Positions 6,903-15,220 of a stretch of DNA of 64,000 nucleotides are shown here, piece by piece. Within the stretch, counting starts at the first letter, position 1; each line of letters opens with the position of its first letter. Below the pieces are notes generated by a model. The model worked only from the letters and a program-made list of their open reading frames with translations. It searched no databases and was not told where the DNA came from. The stretch is from Sphingomonas sp. CBMAI 2297 (GTDB lineage Bacteria; Pseudomonadota; Alphaproteobacteria; Sphingomonadales; Sphingomonadaceae): positions 124,001 through 188,000 of the forward strand of contig NZ_JAPDIR010000003.1 in NCBI RefSeq assembly GCF_029870595.1, written 5' to 3'. The position numbers and the translations under genes are program-made.

Positions 6903-9686
6903 TCAGAATCCGTAGGTGGAGGGCGTGGAGCTGTTGAGACGGGCGAGCGCCGCCTGATAATTTGCCAGCTGGGCGTTCACGATCGCCGTGCTTTCCTTGC
7001 CGGTCGCGGCGTTCTTCTTGCTGCCGTCGATCATCTTCGCCTTGGTGTCGTCCCAGTAGAGCGAGCGATAGGCGGTCTGCGACATCGAGATCGCGTCCTT
7101 GATCTTGCCGAGCGCGGTCTTGGCCATGTCCGCCGCGGACAGGCTGAGCCCCTCGCCCAGATCCAGGCCGAAGCTGCCGCCCGGGCGCACCTTGGGCGCG
7201 TTGCTCGATACCGGCGCCTGGGTCGCGATGCGCTGCGGCTCCATGCCGAGCTTGGCGAGCGCGTCGCTGTCGCCGGTGCCGGCGAGCAGCTGCAACTGAT
7301 GCCCCGACTTCATGGTGATGCGCAGCTGCTGGACGCCGTCGACCGCGGTGGCGGTGACGGTCGCCTTGGATGCGCCGAGCATGCCCTGCATGCGCGTGGC
7401 GATCGACTGGAGCGTGTCGTCGGCCAGGATGGTGAGCTTGCGGATCGCGCCGTCATCGGCCTTGAACGAGAAATAGTCGCCCGCCTTGAGCGCGGTCTGC
7501 GTCGTCACCTTGCTCGAGGCAACGGCGTTGATCGTGCCGCGCCCATAGCCGAGCGCCGAGACCGCGCTGGCGCCGCCCGTGTCGGCGGCGATGCGGACCG
7601 GCTCGGTGCGCAGCAGCGCCTGGCCGAACTGGGTGGTGTTCTGCACCGCGCCGGTCGCGGCATCGATCCGCGCGACGAAGCCGTCGGTCGGGCCGCGGCG
7701 AGTGGCCGCCAGGTCGCCGGTGGTGCGGCCGCCGGCATAGAGCTCGCCGTTCATGAAGGCGATGCTGTCGACCTGATCGTCAGCCGAGGAGCCGAGATAG
7801 GTGGTGCTGGCGTTGGTCAGGCCGGCATCGATCCGCGTGACGAAGCCGTCGCGATTGCCGCTGAGGCCGTTGACCTGGCTGCCCGAGAGCGCGGCCGAGG
7901 TCGCGCCGCCCACCGCGATCGAGCCGTCATCGGCCACCGCGATCACGCGGGCATCGGCGGTGCCGAGCGCGAGGCTGCCCAGGTCGGTGGCCAGCGAGCT
8001 GCCCTGGAGCTTGCGGAGCTCCGCATTGCCGTCATGCGAGACGAGCGCGAGGACATTGCCGTCGCCGTCGATCGCGAGCGCGTTGACGCTGTCGCTGCCC
8101 GGCCCGGTGAGGGTACGGCGTTCGGCGATCTTGCCGCTAGCGTCGATGCGCGCGACGAAGCCGTCATTGCCGGCGGCGATGCGCCCGCCGACATAGACCG
8201 AGCCGTCGGCGCCGACCGCGACCGCCTTGGCGACGTCGGTGCCGGCCGAGCGGACCACGGTGGAGAATTTCTCGTCGCCGTTCGCGGCATATTTGGCGAC
8301 GACCATGTCGCCATCGGTGGAGGCGCCGCCGAAGCTGCCGGTGACCGTGCCGGCGACGACGATGCTGCCGTCGGGGCCCAGGCTCACCGCGGCGCCGGTC
8401 GACGAGCCGGTGGCGCCGAGGCTGCGCTGCCACACGACATTGCCGGCGCCGTCCACCTTGGTGAGGAACAGGTTGTTGTCGCCGTCCGACAGATTAGCGC
8501 CGAGATCGCCCTTGGTGGTGCCGACGATATAGCTGTTGCCCTGCGCATCGGTAACCACCGCGGCGGCATCGGTATTGGCGTAGACGTTGCTGGTCGACGT
8601 CTTGACGGTCTTCACCTTGCCGTCGAGATCGGTCGTGGTCGTGGTGATCGTCGTCGTCTTGCCGGCGGCCACGTTCTGCGCGGTCGCCTGGCGATCGAGC
8701 GCCTGGATCGTGCCCATCGCCACGCGCGTGTTGTCGCCCGCGGGATCGTCGAAGCGGAAGAGTTGGGTGGAACTCGGCGCGTCGAGCGCGGTCTGGCCGG
8801 TGGCGACCACCAGCGCGTCCTTGGCATTGGTCTGGTCGAGCGTGACCTGCTCGATGCCGGTGGGGTTCGAAAGGGTGAAGCCCCATTTCCCGCCCTCGTT
8901 GGTCACCTTGAAGGTCGACTTCCAGCGCGGCACGGCATTGCCGTTGGCGTCGAGCTGGGGCGCGCCATTGGTGTCGAGATTGGGGATCGCGGCGATCGCG
9001 GCGTTGAACTGCGCCGCGACGGAATCGAGCGTGGGCGGCTGCGCGCCCTGCGACAGGTCGACGGTGACCGTCTGCGCCGCGACGCCGGGCTTGCTCAGCG
9101 TGATCGCGAACTGCTCGGTACCGGTGAGGCCGGGGATCGCGTCGCTGCGGGCCTTGACCAGAGGCTTGCCCTCGGTCTCGTAGACGCTGGTCGCGGCCAG
9201 CTTGTTCGAAGTGACGCTGGACGCCGGCTTGCCATAGGCGAGCTTCACCAGGTCCGACGGGGCGGTGCTGAGATAGGATTGGAGATCGTCCAATCCCTTG
9301 AGGAAGGTCTTCTGCAGCTGGGCGCGCTGCGCGTCGGACGTGGTCTTGGCGCTCGCGGTCTCGGCGAGCACGCGCAGCTTGTCGAGCGCCTGATAGGCAG
9401 TGAAGCTGGTCTGCACGTCCTTGGGCAGGAAGGTGCCGTTGCCGTCGGTGGTGGCGGGCGTGATGATCGAGCGCAGCGCGGTGATCGCGGCGACCTGGCT
9501 GGAGTTGACCGGCAGCGCGTCGCCGCTCTTCCACGGCGCGACGGTGGCCGCGGTGGTGAACTGCGCCTTGGCCGTGCGCACCGCCTTGCTCTCATAGGCG
9601 ATCGGCGAGACCGCCGAGGTCATGGTGGAGCTCGACCCCGTCAGGATGCTCAAGCCGATCAGGTTTCCAGATAAATTAACCGTCAT
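6903..9686 (-). CDS. Large beta-propeller-repeat flagellar protein (FlaEY-like)
   Basis: A 927-residue acidic, Ala/Thr/Gly-rich protein; the start at 9686 begins MTVNLSGNLIGL. The centre (roughly residues 340-650) holds repeated units of the form D-G-x-V-x-V-G-G and D-G-F-V-A-R-I-D-A, typical of SBBP-type beta-propeller blades. The C-terminus (ISMSQTAYRSLYWDD, then NAQLANYQAALARL) is helical. Size, repeat content and position resemble the Caulobacter regulatory protein FlaEY, so a role in flagellin or early assembly control is possible; I have not verified the match. There is no ordinary signal peptide. It is transcribed with flgB from the site at 9710-9766. Confidence 0.65.
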   Translation of the reverse strand: MTVNLSGNLIGLSILTGSSSTMTSAVSPIAYESKAVRTAKAQFTTAATVAPWKSGDALPVNSSQVAAITALRSIITPATTDGNGTFLPKDVQTSFTAYQALDKLRVLAETASAKTTSDAQRAQLQKTFLKGLDDLQSYLSTAPSDLVKLAYGKPASSVTSNKLAATSVYETEGKPLVKARSDAIPGLTGTEQFAITLSKPGVAAQTVTVDLSQGAQPPTLDSVAAQFNAAIAAIPNLDTNGAPQLDANGNAVPRWKSTFKVTNEGGKWGFTLSNPTGIEQVTLDQTNAKDALVVATGQTALDAPSSTQLFRFDDPAGDNTRVAMGTIQALDRQATAQNVAAGKTTTITTTTTDLDGKVKTVKTSTSNVYANTDAAAVVTDAQGNSYIVGTTKGDLGANLSDGDNNLFLTKVDGAGNVVWQRSLGATGSSTGAAVSLGPDGSIVVAGTVTGSFGGASTDGDMVVAKYAANGDEKFSTVVRSAGTDVAKAVAVGADGSVYVGGRIAAGNDGFVARIDASGKIAERRTLTGPGSDSVNALAIDGDGNVLALVSHDGNAELRKLQGSSLATDLGSLALGTADARVIAVADDGSIAVGGATSAALSGSQVNGLSGNRDGFVTRIDAGLTNASTTYLGSSADDQVDSIAFMNGELYAGGRTTGDLAATRRGPTDGFVARIDAATGAVQNTTQFGQALLRTEPVRIAADTGGASAVSALGYGRGTINAVASSKVTTQTALKAGDYFSFKADDGAIRKLTILADDTLQSIATRMQGMLGASKATVTATAVDGVQQLRITMKSGHQLQLLAGTGDSDALAKLGMEPQRIATQAPVSSNAPKVRPGGSFGLDLGEGLSLSAADMAKTALGKIKDAISMSQTAYRSLYWDDTKAKMIDGSKKNAATGKESTAIVNAQLANYQAALARLNSSTPSTYGF

Positions 9687-9714
9687 CGCGATCCGCCCTG
9701 TCTCCCTTGCTCCT

Positions 9715-9766
9715 ATAATAGAGGGAAAGCGGCCTCCGCCCGTGTGCGCGGCCGCAATTTTTTCGC
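9715..9766 (-). promoter_or_regulatory. Predicted promoter of the flaEY-like/flgB operon with ftr-like site
   Basis: On the minus strand a CCTCTATTAT box (hexamer at 9715-9720) is preceded by GCGAAAAAATTGC (9754-9766), centred 40 bp upstream of the hexamer. The same DNA reads TCCTATAATAG on the plus strand (TATAAT 9714-9719), so it may also serve fliG, though no palindrome stands upstream on that side. Confidence 0.5.
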
Positions 9767-9783
9767 GAGGGAAACGAAAAAGC

Positions 9784-10818
9784 ATGTCCGTGATGGCGCC
9801 GATCGCAGAACCGCCCGAACTGAAGCGCTTCAGCGGCGCGCAACGCGCCGCCGCCCTGATGCTGGCGCTGGGCAAGGATCACGGCGCGCCGATCTGGGAA
9901 CAGCTCTCCACCGACGAGGTGAAGGAACTGTCGTCGACCATCGCCGGCCTGGGCCGCATCCCGGCCCAGGTGGTGGAGCATCTGCTCGTCCAGTTCACCA
10001 GCGAAGTCGCCTCGATGGCGACGCTGCACGGCAGCTACGAGACCACCGAGCGCCTGCTCACCGGCATCCTGCCGGGCGACAAGGTGAAGGAGATCATGGA
10101 GGACATCCGCGGGCCTTCCGGCCGCACGATGTGGGACAAGCTCTCCAATGTCAGCGAGTCCGTGCTCGCCGGCGCGCTGAAGCACGAATATCCGCAGACC
10201 GTGGCGGTGATCCTTTCCAAGCTGCGCCCCGACCATGCCGCGCGCGTGCTCTCCGAGCTGCCGCGCGACTTCTCGGTCGACGTGATCATGCGCATGCTGC
10301 GCATGGAGACGGTGCAGAAGGACGTGATCAACCAGGTCGAGCAGACGCTGAAGACCGAGTTCATGACCAACCTCTCGCGGTCGCAGAAGCGCGATCCGCA
10401 CGAGGCGATGGCCGAGCTGTTCAACTCGCTCGACCGCTCGACCGAGGAAGCGATGCTCACCGCGCTCGACAACCGCGCACCGGAAAGCGCCGAGCGGATC
10501 CGCGCGCTGATGTTCACCTTCGAGGACCTGGGCAACCTGCTGCCGCCGGCGATCTCGTCGATCGTCCGCAATGCCGACAAGCGCCAGATGGCGCTGGCGC
10601 TGAAGGGCGCGCCGGACAGCCTGAAGCAGCTGTTCTTCGGCGCGATGACCGAGCGCGCCTCGAAGCTGCTGCGCGAGGACATGGCGGGCATGGGCCCGGT
10701 GCGCGCCCGCGATTGCGAGGAGGCCCAGTCGGCGCTGGTGCGCCTGGCCAAGGACCTGGCGGACCGCGGCGAGATCCTGCTCGTCGATCCGAAGTCCGAC
10801 GACGCGATGATCATCTAG
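9784..10818 (+). CDS. fliG: Flagellar motor switch protein FliG
   Basis: FliG is the rotor protein that meets the stator and drives torque. The 344-residue product begins near SGAQRAAALMLALG and shows the middle-domain EHPQ-type motif region (ALKHEYPQTVAVILSKLRPDHAARVLSELP) and C-terminal charged helix (IRALMFTFEDL, DKRQMALALKG), which interact with FliM and MotA. AGGGAA precedes the ATG by about 9 nt. fliG, fliH and then fliF-fliN-flbD are co-oriented; fliG lies upstream of fliF, unlike the usual fliF-fliG order. Confidence 0.96.
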   Translation: MSVMAPIAEPPELKRFSGAQRAAALMLALGKDHGAPIWEQLSTDEVKELSSTIAGLGRIPAQVVEHLLVQFTSEVASMATLHGSYETTERLLTGILPGDKVKEIMEDIRGPSGRTMWDKLSNVSESVLAGALKHEYPQTVAVILSKLRPDHAARVLSELPRDFSVDVIMRMLRMETVQKDVINQVEQTLKTEFMTNLSRSQKRDPHEAMAELFNSLDRSTEEAMLTALDNRAPESAERIRALMFTFEDLGNLLPPAISSIVRNADKRQMALALKGAPDSLKQLFFGAMTERASKLLREDMAGMGPVRARDCEEAQSALVRLAKDLADRGEILLVDPKSDDAMII

Positions 10819-10830
10819 GGAATATTGCCG

Positions 10831-11493
10831 ATGAGCATGCACGCCCATGTCCATGTCGAGCGCTTCGGCTTCGACCGCATCTTCGCCGTGCCGCCTGGCC
10901 GGAGCGGGCCGATCGGCCCCGATGCCGCGCTCGAGGTGGCGACGCTGCGCGCCGAGCTGGCACTGCTCAGGTCCGAGCAGGAAACCGCCCTCGCCCTTGC
11001 CCGCGCCCAGGGCTATGAGGCCGGGCTGGCCCAGGCGCGCGCCGAGCGCGAGGTCGCGCTGCTGAGCGCGGTCGACGCGCTCCAGGCCGGCATCGAAGTG
11101 ATCGACGCGCAATTCACCGAAGTCTCCGAGCGGGTGACCGGCGAGGCCGCGGAGATCGCGCTCGCCGCCGCCGACATGATCGCGGGCCGCGCCCTCGAAA
11201 CGGCGCCGGGCGCCGCGATCGACGAAGCGATCGGCCGGGCGCTGGGCCAGGTCGCGCGCGGCACCGAGCTGCTGGTGCGCGTCCACCCGGACCTGCTGGA
11301 AGACATAGAGGGCCGCATCGCCGACCGCCAGTCGCGCGACCGCCGCAAGCTCAACCTGATCGTGGTTCCCGATGCCGACATCCCGGTGGGCGACGCCCGT
11401 ATCGGCTGGGAGGAAGGCGGCCTGGCGCTCGATGCCACGGCACGCCGCGAAGCGGTGCTGGCCGAGCTCGAGACGCTGCTCAAGGCGGCTTGA
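10831..11493 (+). CDS. fliH: Flagellar export apparatus regulator FliH
   Basis: FliH dimers bind the FliI ATPase and tether it to the export gate. The 220-residue product has a long Glu/Ala/Arg-rich coiled region (about 45-110: LRAELALLRSEQETALALARAQGYEAG) followed by the FliH/HrpE-type C-terminal domain (ELLVRVHPDLLEDIEG, then GDARIGWEEGGLALD). ATG 10831 is chosen with AGGGA upstream; a TTG two codons earlier is possible. It corresponds to FlbE in Caulobacter. It is 12 bp downstream of fliG. Confidence 0.85.
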   Translation: MSMHAHVHVERFGFDRIFAVPPGRSGPIGPDAALEVATLRAELALLRSEQETALALARAQGYEAGLAQARAEREVALLSAVDALQAGIEVIDAQFTEVSERVTGEAAEIALAAADMIAGRALETAPGAAIDEAIGRALGQVARGTELLVRVHPDLLEDIEGRIADRQSRDRRKLNLIVVPDADIPVGDARIGWEEGGLALDATARREAVLAELETLLKAA

Positions 11494-11597
11494 TAGATCT
11501 CCCCTCCCTGATGATGGGTCGGGGGTCGGTCGCGACCAGGCTTTACGGCATTCTTATGCAATGCCGTGGCCGTATCGCGTACATCCACCCACCCCTG

Positions 11598-11618
11598 CCC
11601 CTCCCTTTCAGGGAGGGG
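11598..11618 (+). terminator. Hairpin after fliH
   Basis: CCCCTCCCT (11598-11606) and AGGGAGGGG (11610-11618) form a 9-bp stem with a 3-nt loop, followed by TTCTTG. The same C/T-rich hairpin sequence recurs at other gene ends in the window (near 55625 and 48420-48555), so it may be a dispersed element used as a terminator. Confidence 0.5.
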
Positions 11619-11658
11619 TTCTTGATTCTGGGGAAAGCGCGGGTTTCTCAAACCACTA

Positions 11659-11709
11659 GGCAAAAATTCCCCCCGGCAAAAACTGCCGCCTCCCCCGTCC
11701 CTCTATAAT
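11659..11709 (+). promoter_or_regulatory. Predicted fliF promoter with two ftr-like sites
   Basis: GGCAAAAATTCCC (11659-11671) and GGCAAAAACTGCC (11675-11687) lie 39 and 23 bp upstream of a CCTCTATAAT box (hexamer 11704-11709). The second copy closely resembles the FlbD-binding ftr sequence known from Caulobacter. No -24/-12 sigma-54 element is visible between them and the gene. It would drive fliF-fliN-flbD-flhA. Confidence 0.6.
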
Positions 11710-11756
11710 GATCGCAAGGGGCATCCGCCCCGCCAGTTCCATCGAACGGGGCGACA

Positions 11757-13364
11757 TTGGAAGCGATCAAGAACCTGGTGGGCCAGATCGGCCCCAAGCG
11801 GCTGTTGCTGATGGGGGGAGTGGCGTTCGCGCTGCTCGCCGCCCTCGCCTTCGTCGCCACGCGCGGCTCGAACCAGAGCATGGGTTTCCTCTATACCGAC
11901 CTTGATCCATCGGCCGCCTCGGCGATCTCCGAGAAGCTCAAGGCGCAGAACGTCGCCTTCCAGCTTTCGGCCGACGGCACTTCGATCATGGCGCCGCAGG
12001 ACAAGCTCGCCGAGCTCCGCATGAGCCTGGCCGGCGAGAAGCTGGGCGGCAAGATCGGCTATGAGGTACTCGACCAGGAGCAGCCCTTCGGCGTCTCCGC
12101 CAGCCGTGCCAAGATGAACGAGACGCGCGCGATCGAGGGCGAGCTGGCCAAGTCGATCCAGACCATCCAGAACGTCACCGGCGCGCGGGTCCACATCGTG
12201 ATGCCCGAGCGCGCCATGTTCGCCGAGGAGAGCCGCAAGGCGACGGCGGCCGTCACCGTTAAGACGCGCGGCCGCATCCCGAGCGAGACGGTCGCCTCGA
12301 TCCGCTACCTCGTCTCCTCCTCGGTGCCCGAGCTGTCGCCCGACGCCGTCTCGGTCGTCGACCAGACCGGCGCGCTGCTCGCCCGGGCCGGCGACCCCAG
12401 CACGGCCAGCGCCGGCGATGCCGACCAGCGCCAGCAGGCCGTGGAAGGCAAGCTGCGCGACGAGATCGAATCGCTGCTCGAGCCGATCGTCGGCCAGGGC
12501 AAGGTCCGCGCCGAAGTCTCCGCCCAGATCGACCGCGACCAGTCGCGCGAGGAATCGCACGTCTTCGATCCCGACAAGCAGGTGATCGCCCGCCAGGTGA
12601 GCGTGGAGACCGGCGAGCAGAACCGCGAGACCGATGTCGGCGCGCAGACCGCCTCGGTCGGCAACCAGCTGCCCGCCGCGCAGACCGCCGCGGCCAACAC
12701 GCCGGGCGCCTCGCGCCAGTCGGGCAGCAACCAGAATTCGGAAGACACGACCTACGACAACAGCTCGACCAGGACCGTCACCGTCCGCACCCCGGGCAAG
12801 GTGACGCGCCTGAGCGTCGCGGTGATGGTCGATGGCGGCGACAAGGGCCTGCCCCAGCCGCAGATCGACCGGCTGCAGCGCCTGGTCGAGAATGCCGTGG
12901 GCGCCGACACCCAGCGCGGCGACAGCGTCGTCGTCGAGAGCATGAAGTTCAACACCGGCGACGCCCCCGCCGACGCCACGGCCAGCTTCCTCTCGTCGCT
13001 GCCGATGGACCGGATCTGGGGCCTGCTCCAGCTGGTGGTGATCGGCGCGGTCGGCCTGCTCGCGCTGCGCATGCTGAAGCCCAAGCCGGCGCCGCTCGTC
13101 GCGGCCGAGGAAGTTCCCGCCATGCTGCCCACCCATTCGCCCGAGATGCTCGCGCTCGCCGAGCGCGCCGCCGACGGCGATGTGGAGGCGATGGCCCAGC
13201 TCGAAGCCATGACGCCGTCCGACGTGCCGCAGCTCGATCAGGAGATCGCACTCGCCCAGGTCGACGGCCGCATCAAACTCTCCGCGCTCAAGCGCATCGG
13301 GGACGCGATCGCCGCCAGCCCGCCCGAGGCGGCCTCGGTGATCCGTCAGTGGATGAACGCATAG
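11757..13364 (+). CDS. fliF: Flagellar MS-ring protein FliF
   Basis: FliF builds the MS ring in the cytoplasmic membrane. The 535-residue product has the first membrane helix at about 17-36 (LLLMGGVAFALLAALAFVAT), ring-building motifs (MGFLYTDLDPSAASAIS, GARVHIVMPERAMFAEE, VRAEVSAQIDRDQSREESHVFDP) and a second helix near 418-440, with a C-terminal FliG-binding tail (IRQWMNA). The start is a TTG at 11757, since no in-frame ATG precedes the first membrane helix. A Gly/Thr/Ser-rich variable stretch lies at about 290-345. Confidence 0.95.
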   Translation: MEAIKNLVGQIGPKRLLLMGGVAFALLAALAFVATRGSNQSMGFLYTDLDPSAASAISEKLKAQNVAFQLSADGTSIMAPQDKLAELRMSLAGEKLGGKIGYEVLDQEQPFGVSASRAKMNETRAIEGELAKSIQTIQNVTGARVHIVMPERAMFAEESRKATAAVTVKTRGRIPSETVASIRYLVSSSVPELSPDAVSVVDQTGALLARAGDPSTASAGDADQRQQAVEGKLRDEIESLLEPIVGQGKVRAEVSAQIDRDQSREESHVFDPDKQVIARQVSVETGEQNRETDVGAQTASVGNQLPAAQTAAANTPGASRQSGSNQNSEDTTYDNSSTRTVTVRTPGKVTRLSVAVMVDGGDKGLPQPQIDRLQRLVENAVGADTQRGDSVVVESMKFNTGDAPADATASFLSSLPMDRIWGLLQLVVIGAVGLLALRMLKPKPAPLVAAEEVPAMLPTHSPEMLALAERAADGDVEAMAQLEAMTPSDVPQLDQEIALAQVDGRIKLSALKRIGDAIAASPPEAASVIRQWMNA

Positions 13365-13374
13365 GATCAGACCC

Positions 13375-13725
13375 ATGGATACCGAACCCCATAACATCAT
13401 TCCCACCGATCCCGCGATCGACCAGCCCGCGCCCGTGCTCGAGGATTTCGACAATCAGGGCGGCGCCGAGCCCCATCATGGCGGCGAAGGCCTGGAAGCC
13501 GTCCATGACGTTCCAGTGCGGGTGCAGGCCGTGCTGGGCCGCGCCCGCATGCCGATCGGCGAGCTGCTGCACCTGGGTGCCGGCACCGTGGTCGAGCTCG
13601 ACCGGCGCGTCGGCGAGCCGGTGGACATCTTCGTCAACGACCGGCTGATCGCCCGCGGCGAAGTCGTGCTGATCGACAATGCCCTCGGCGTGACTCTCAC
13701 CGAGATCGTCCGGGCCGAGCCTTGA
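13375..13725 (+). CDS. fliN: Flagellar motor switch protein FliN
   Basis: FliN forms the base of the C ring with FliM. The 116-residue product has an acidic variable N-terminus and the SpoA/FliN domain at about 40-115: DVPVRVQAVLGRARMPIGEL, HLGAGTVVELDR, GEPVDIFVNDRLIARGEVVLIDNALGV. The length is typical of FliN. It starts 10 bp after fliF and is followed by flbD with a near-overlap. Confidence 0.95.
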   Translation: MDTEPHNIIPTDPAIDQPAPVLEDFDNQGGAEPHHGGEGLEAVHDVPVRVQAVLGRARMPIGELLHLGAGTVVELDRRVGEPVDIFVNDRLIARGEVVLIDNALGVTLTEIVRAEP

Positions 13726-13727
13726 CG

Positions 13728-15065
13728 ATGGGACCGATCCGGATGTTGCTGATCGGCGCGCCGGGCAGCGAGTTCCGCCGCGCGGCGGAGCTGGCGCAGG
13801 GCGCCGGCGCGGAGGTCAGCATGGCCGACGCCCCTGCCCTCGCGCTGGAGGCGCTGCGCGAGCAGGGCGCCGATCTCGTGATGATCGACGTGCTGGAGGA
13901 CGCGGTGGGCTTTCTGGACGATCTGCGCCGCGAGCGCTTCGTCGTGCCCGTGCTGGCCTGCGGAATCTCCGCCCCCGCCGAGCGCGCGGTGGCGGCGATC
14001 CGTGCCGGCGCCCGCGACTATGTGCCCCTTCCCCCGCAGCGCGAGCTGATCGCGGCGGCCATCGCCTCGGTGGTGGAGCGCCAGGCGCAGGTGCCCATTG
14101 GCGGCCATCCCGTGCTCGATCGCGCCATGGCGCTCGCCGCCGCCGTCGCGCCGAGCGGCGCCCCCGTGCTCGTCCTGGGCGGCAAGGGCAGCGGCAAGGA
14201 GATGATGGCGCGCGAGATTCACCGGCTCTCCGGCCGGCCCGACCCGATCGTCTCGGTCGAATGCGCCGGCGTTGCCGCCGATGTCCTCGAATCCGAGCTG
14301 TTCGGGCATGAGGCGGGTGCCTTTCCGGGCGCCGCGGCGCGCCGGGTCGGCCGGCTCGAGAGCGTCCGGGGCGGCACGATCTTCCTGCGCGAAGTGGGCG
14401 CGCTCGCTCCCGCCACCCAGGCCCGGCTGCTCGCCGCGCTGATCGAGAAGCGCTTCGGCCGCCTGGGCGGCCAGGCGGAGATACCCTTCGCCGCGCGGCT
14501 GATCGCCTCGACCAGCATGGACCTGGAGGCCGCCGTGGCCGCCGGCAGCTTCCGCGAGGACCTGCTGGTGCGCTTGAGCCTGGCGCGTATCGAGGTGCCG
14601 CCGCTCGCCGAGCATGACGACGACATCGCCGCGCTGGCCGGGCACTTCATCGCCCAGTTCGCCCGGGGCGACGGGCTCTCCCCGCGCCCGCTCTCGGAAG
14701 ACGCGATCGCGGTGCTGCGCGCCTATGGCTGGCCGGGCAATATCCGCGAGCTGAAGGAATGCATCCACCGCGCCGCGCTGCTGGCCCATGGCCCGCTGAT
14801 CGAGGCCAAGGACCTGACCCGCGCCGACGGGTCGCCGCTCGCGGCACTGGTCTCGCTGCCGAGCGCCGACGGGCGGATCGAAGTCGACGGCCTGATCGGG
14901 CGCACGGTGGAAGAAGTGGAGCGCGAGCTGATCCTGGGCACGCTCGAGCGCTGCCACGGAAATCGCACCTCCGCCTCGAACATCCTGGGCATCTCGGTGC
15001 GCACCATGCGCAACAAGCTGCGCACCTTCATCGAGGGCGGCATCGCCGTGCCGCCCGCCGCATGA
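13728..15065 (+). CDS. flbD: FlbD-like flagellar transcription regulator with degenerate ATPase motifs
   Basis: A 445-residue homologue of Caulobacter FlbD, the activator/repressor of middle and late flagellar genes. Layout: receiver-like domain (1-118), AAA+ domain (about 125-365), C-terminal HTH (SNILGISVRTMRNKLR, 417-432). Walker A is present in altered form (GGKGSGKE, 151-158). Three functional sites deviate: the sigma-54 contact loop reads GAFPGA (197-202) instead of GAFTGA; Walker B reads FLREVG with Arg at 221 in place of Asp; sensor I has Ser-Thr-Ser in place of Thr-Asn. The Arg-finger region FREDLLVRL and GWPGNIREL remain. It may bind DNA but not activate sigma-54 polymerase. ATG 13728 is preferred over TTG 13722. 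Confidence 0.85.
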   Translation: MGPIRMLLIGAPGSEFRRAAELAQGAGAEVSMADAPALALEALREQGADLVMIDVLEDAVGFLDDLRRERFVVPVLACGISAPAERAVAAIRAGARDYVPLPPQRELIAAAIASVVERQAQVPIGGHPVLDRAMALAAAVAPSGAPVLVLGGKGSGKEMMAREIHRLSGRPDPIVSVECAGVAADVLESELFGHEAGAFPGAAARRVGRLESVRGGTIFLREVGALAPATQARLLAALIEKRFGRLGGQAEIPFAARLIASTSMDLEAAVAAGSFREDLLVRLSLARIEVPPLAEHDDDIAALAGHFIAQFARGDGLSPRPLSEDAIAVLRAYGWPGNIRELKECIHRAALLAHGPLIEAKDLTRADGSPLAALVSLPSADGRIEVDGLIGRTVEEVERELILGTLERCHGNRTSASNILGISVRTMRNKLRTFIEGGIAVPPAA

Positions 15066-15220
15066 ACGCGTACCCGCTCTTCGCCATCCAGCGCCTGCGC
15101 CTGCCGCAGGCGGAGGCCGAGATGCCTGAGAGCACGCCCGCCGCGGCGCTCTGCCACCGCTTCACACTGGGCCAGACCGGCCCGGCGCCCGCCAAGGCCG
15201 TTTGGAAAGCACGACCCTGA
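15062..15220 (+). CDS. Small unknown protein coupled between flbD and flhA
   Basis: A 52-codon frame whose ATG overlaps the flbD stop (ATGA) and whose stop overlaps the flhA ATG (TGATG). Overlap on both sides by a few bases is the pattern of translated operon genes. The product (begins MNAYPLFAIQRLRLPQAEAE) has no signal peptide, membrane segment or recognised motif. The frame also stays open upstream inside flbD, as is common in GC-rich DNA, so it could be a by-product of composition. Confidence 0.4.
   Translation: MNAYPLFAIQRLRLPQAEAEMPESTPAAALCHRFTLGQTGPAPAKAVWKARP

Noticed and set aside
7299..9674. A 791-codon open frame antisense to the FlaEY-like gene, and similar long frames opposite flhA (15028-17262), fliM, FlgK and the GH3 gene
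   Set aside because: High GC and biased third positions keep antisense frames open; they have Arg/Gly/His-rich nonsense composition and no family motifs, while the opposite strand encodes clear proteins.
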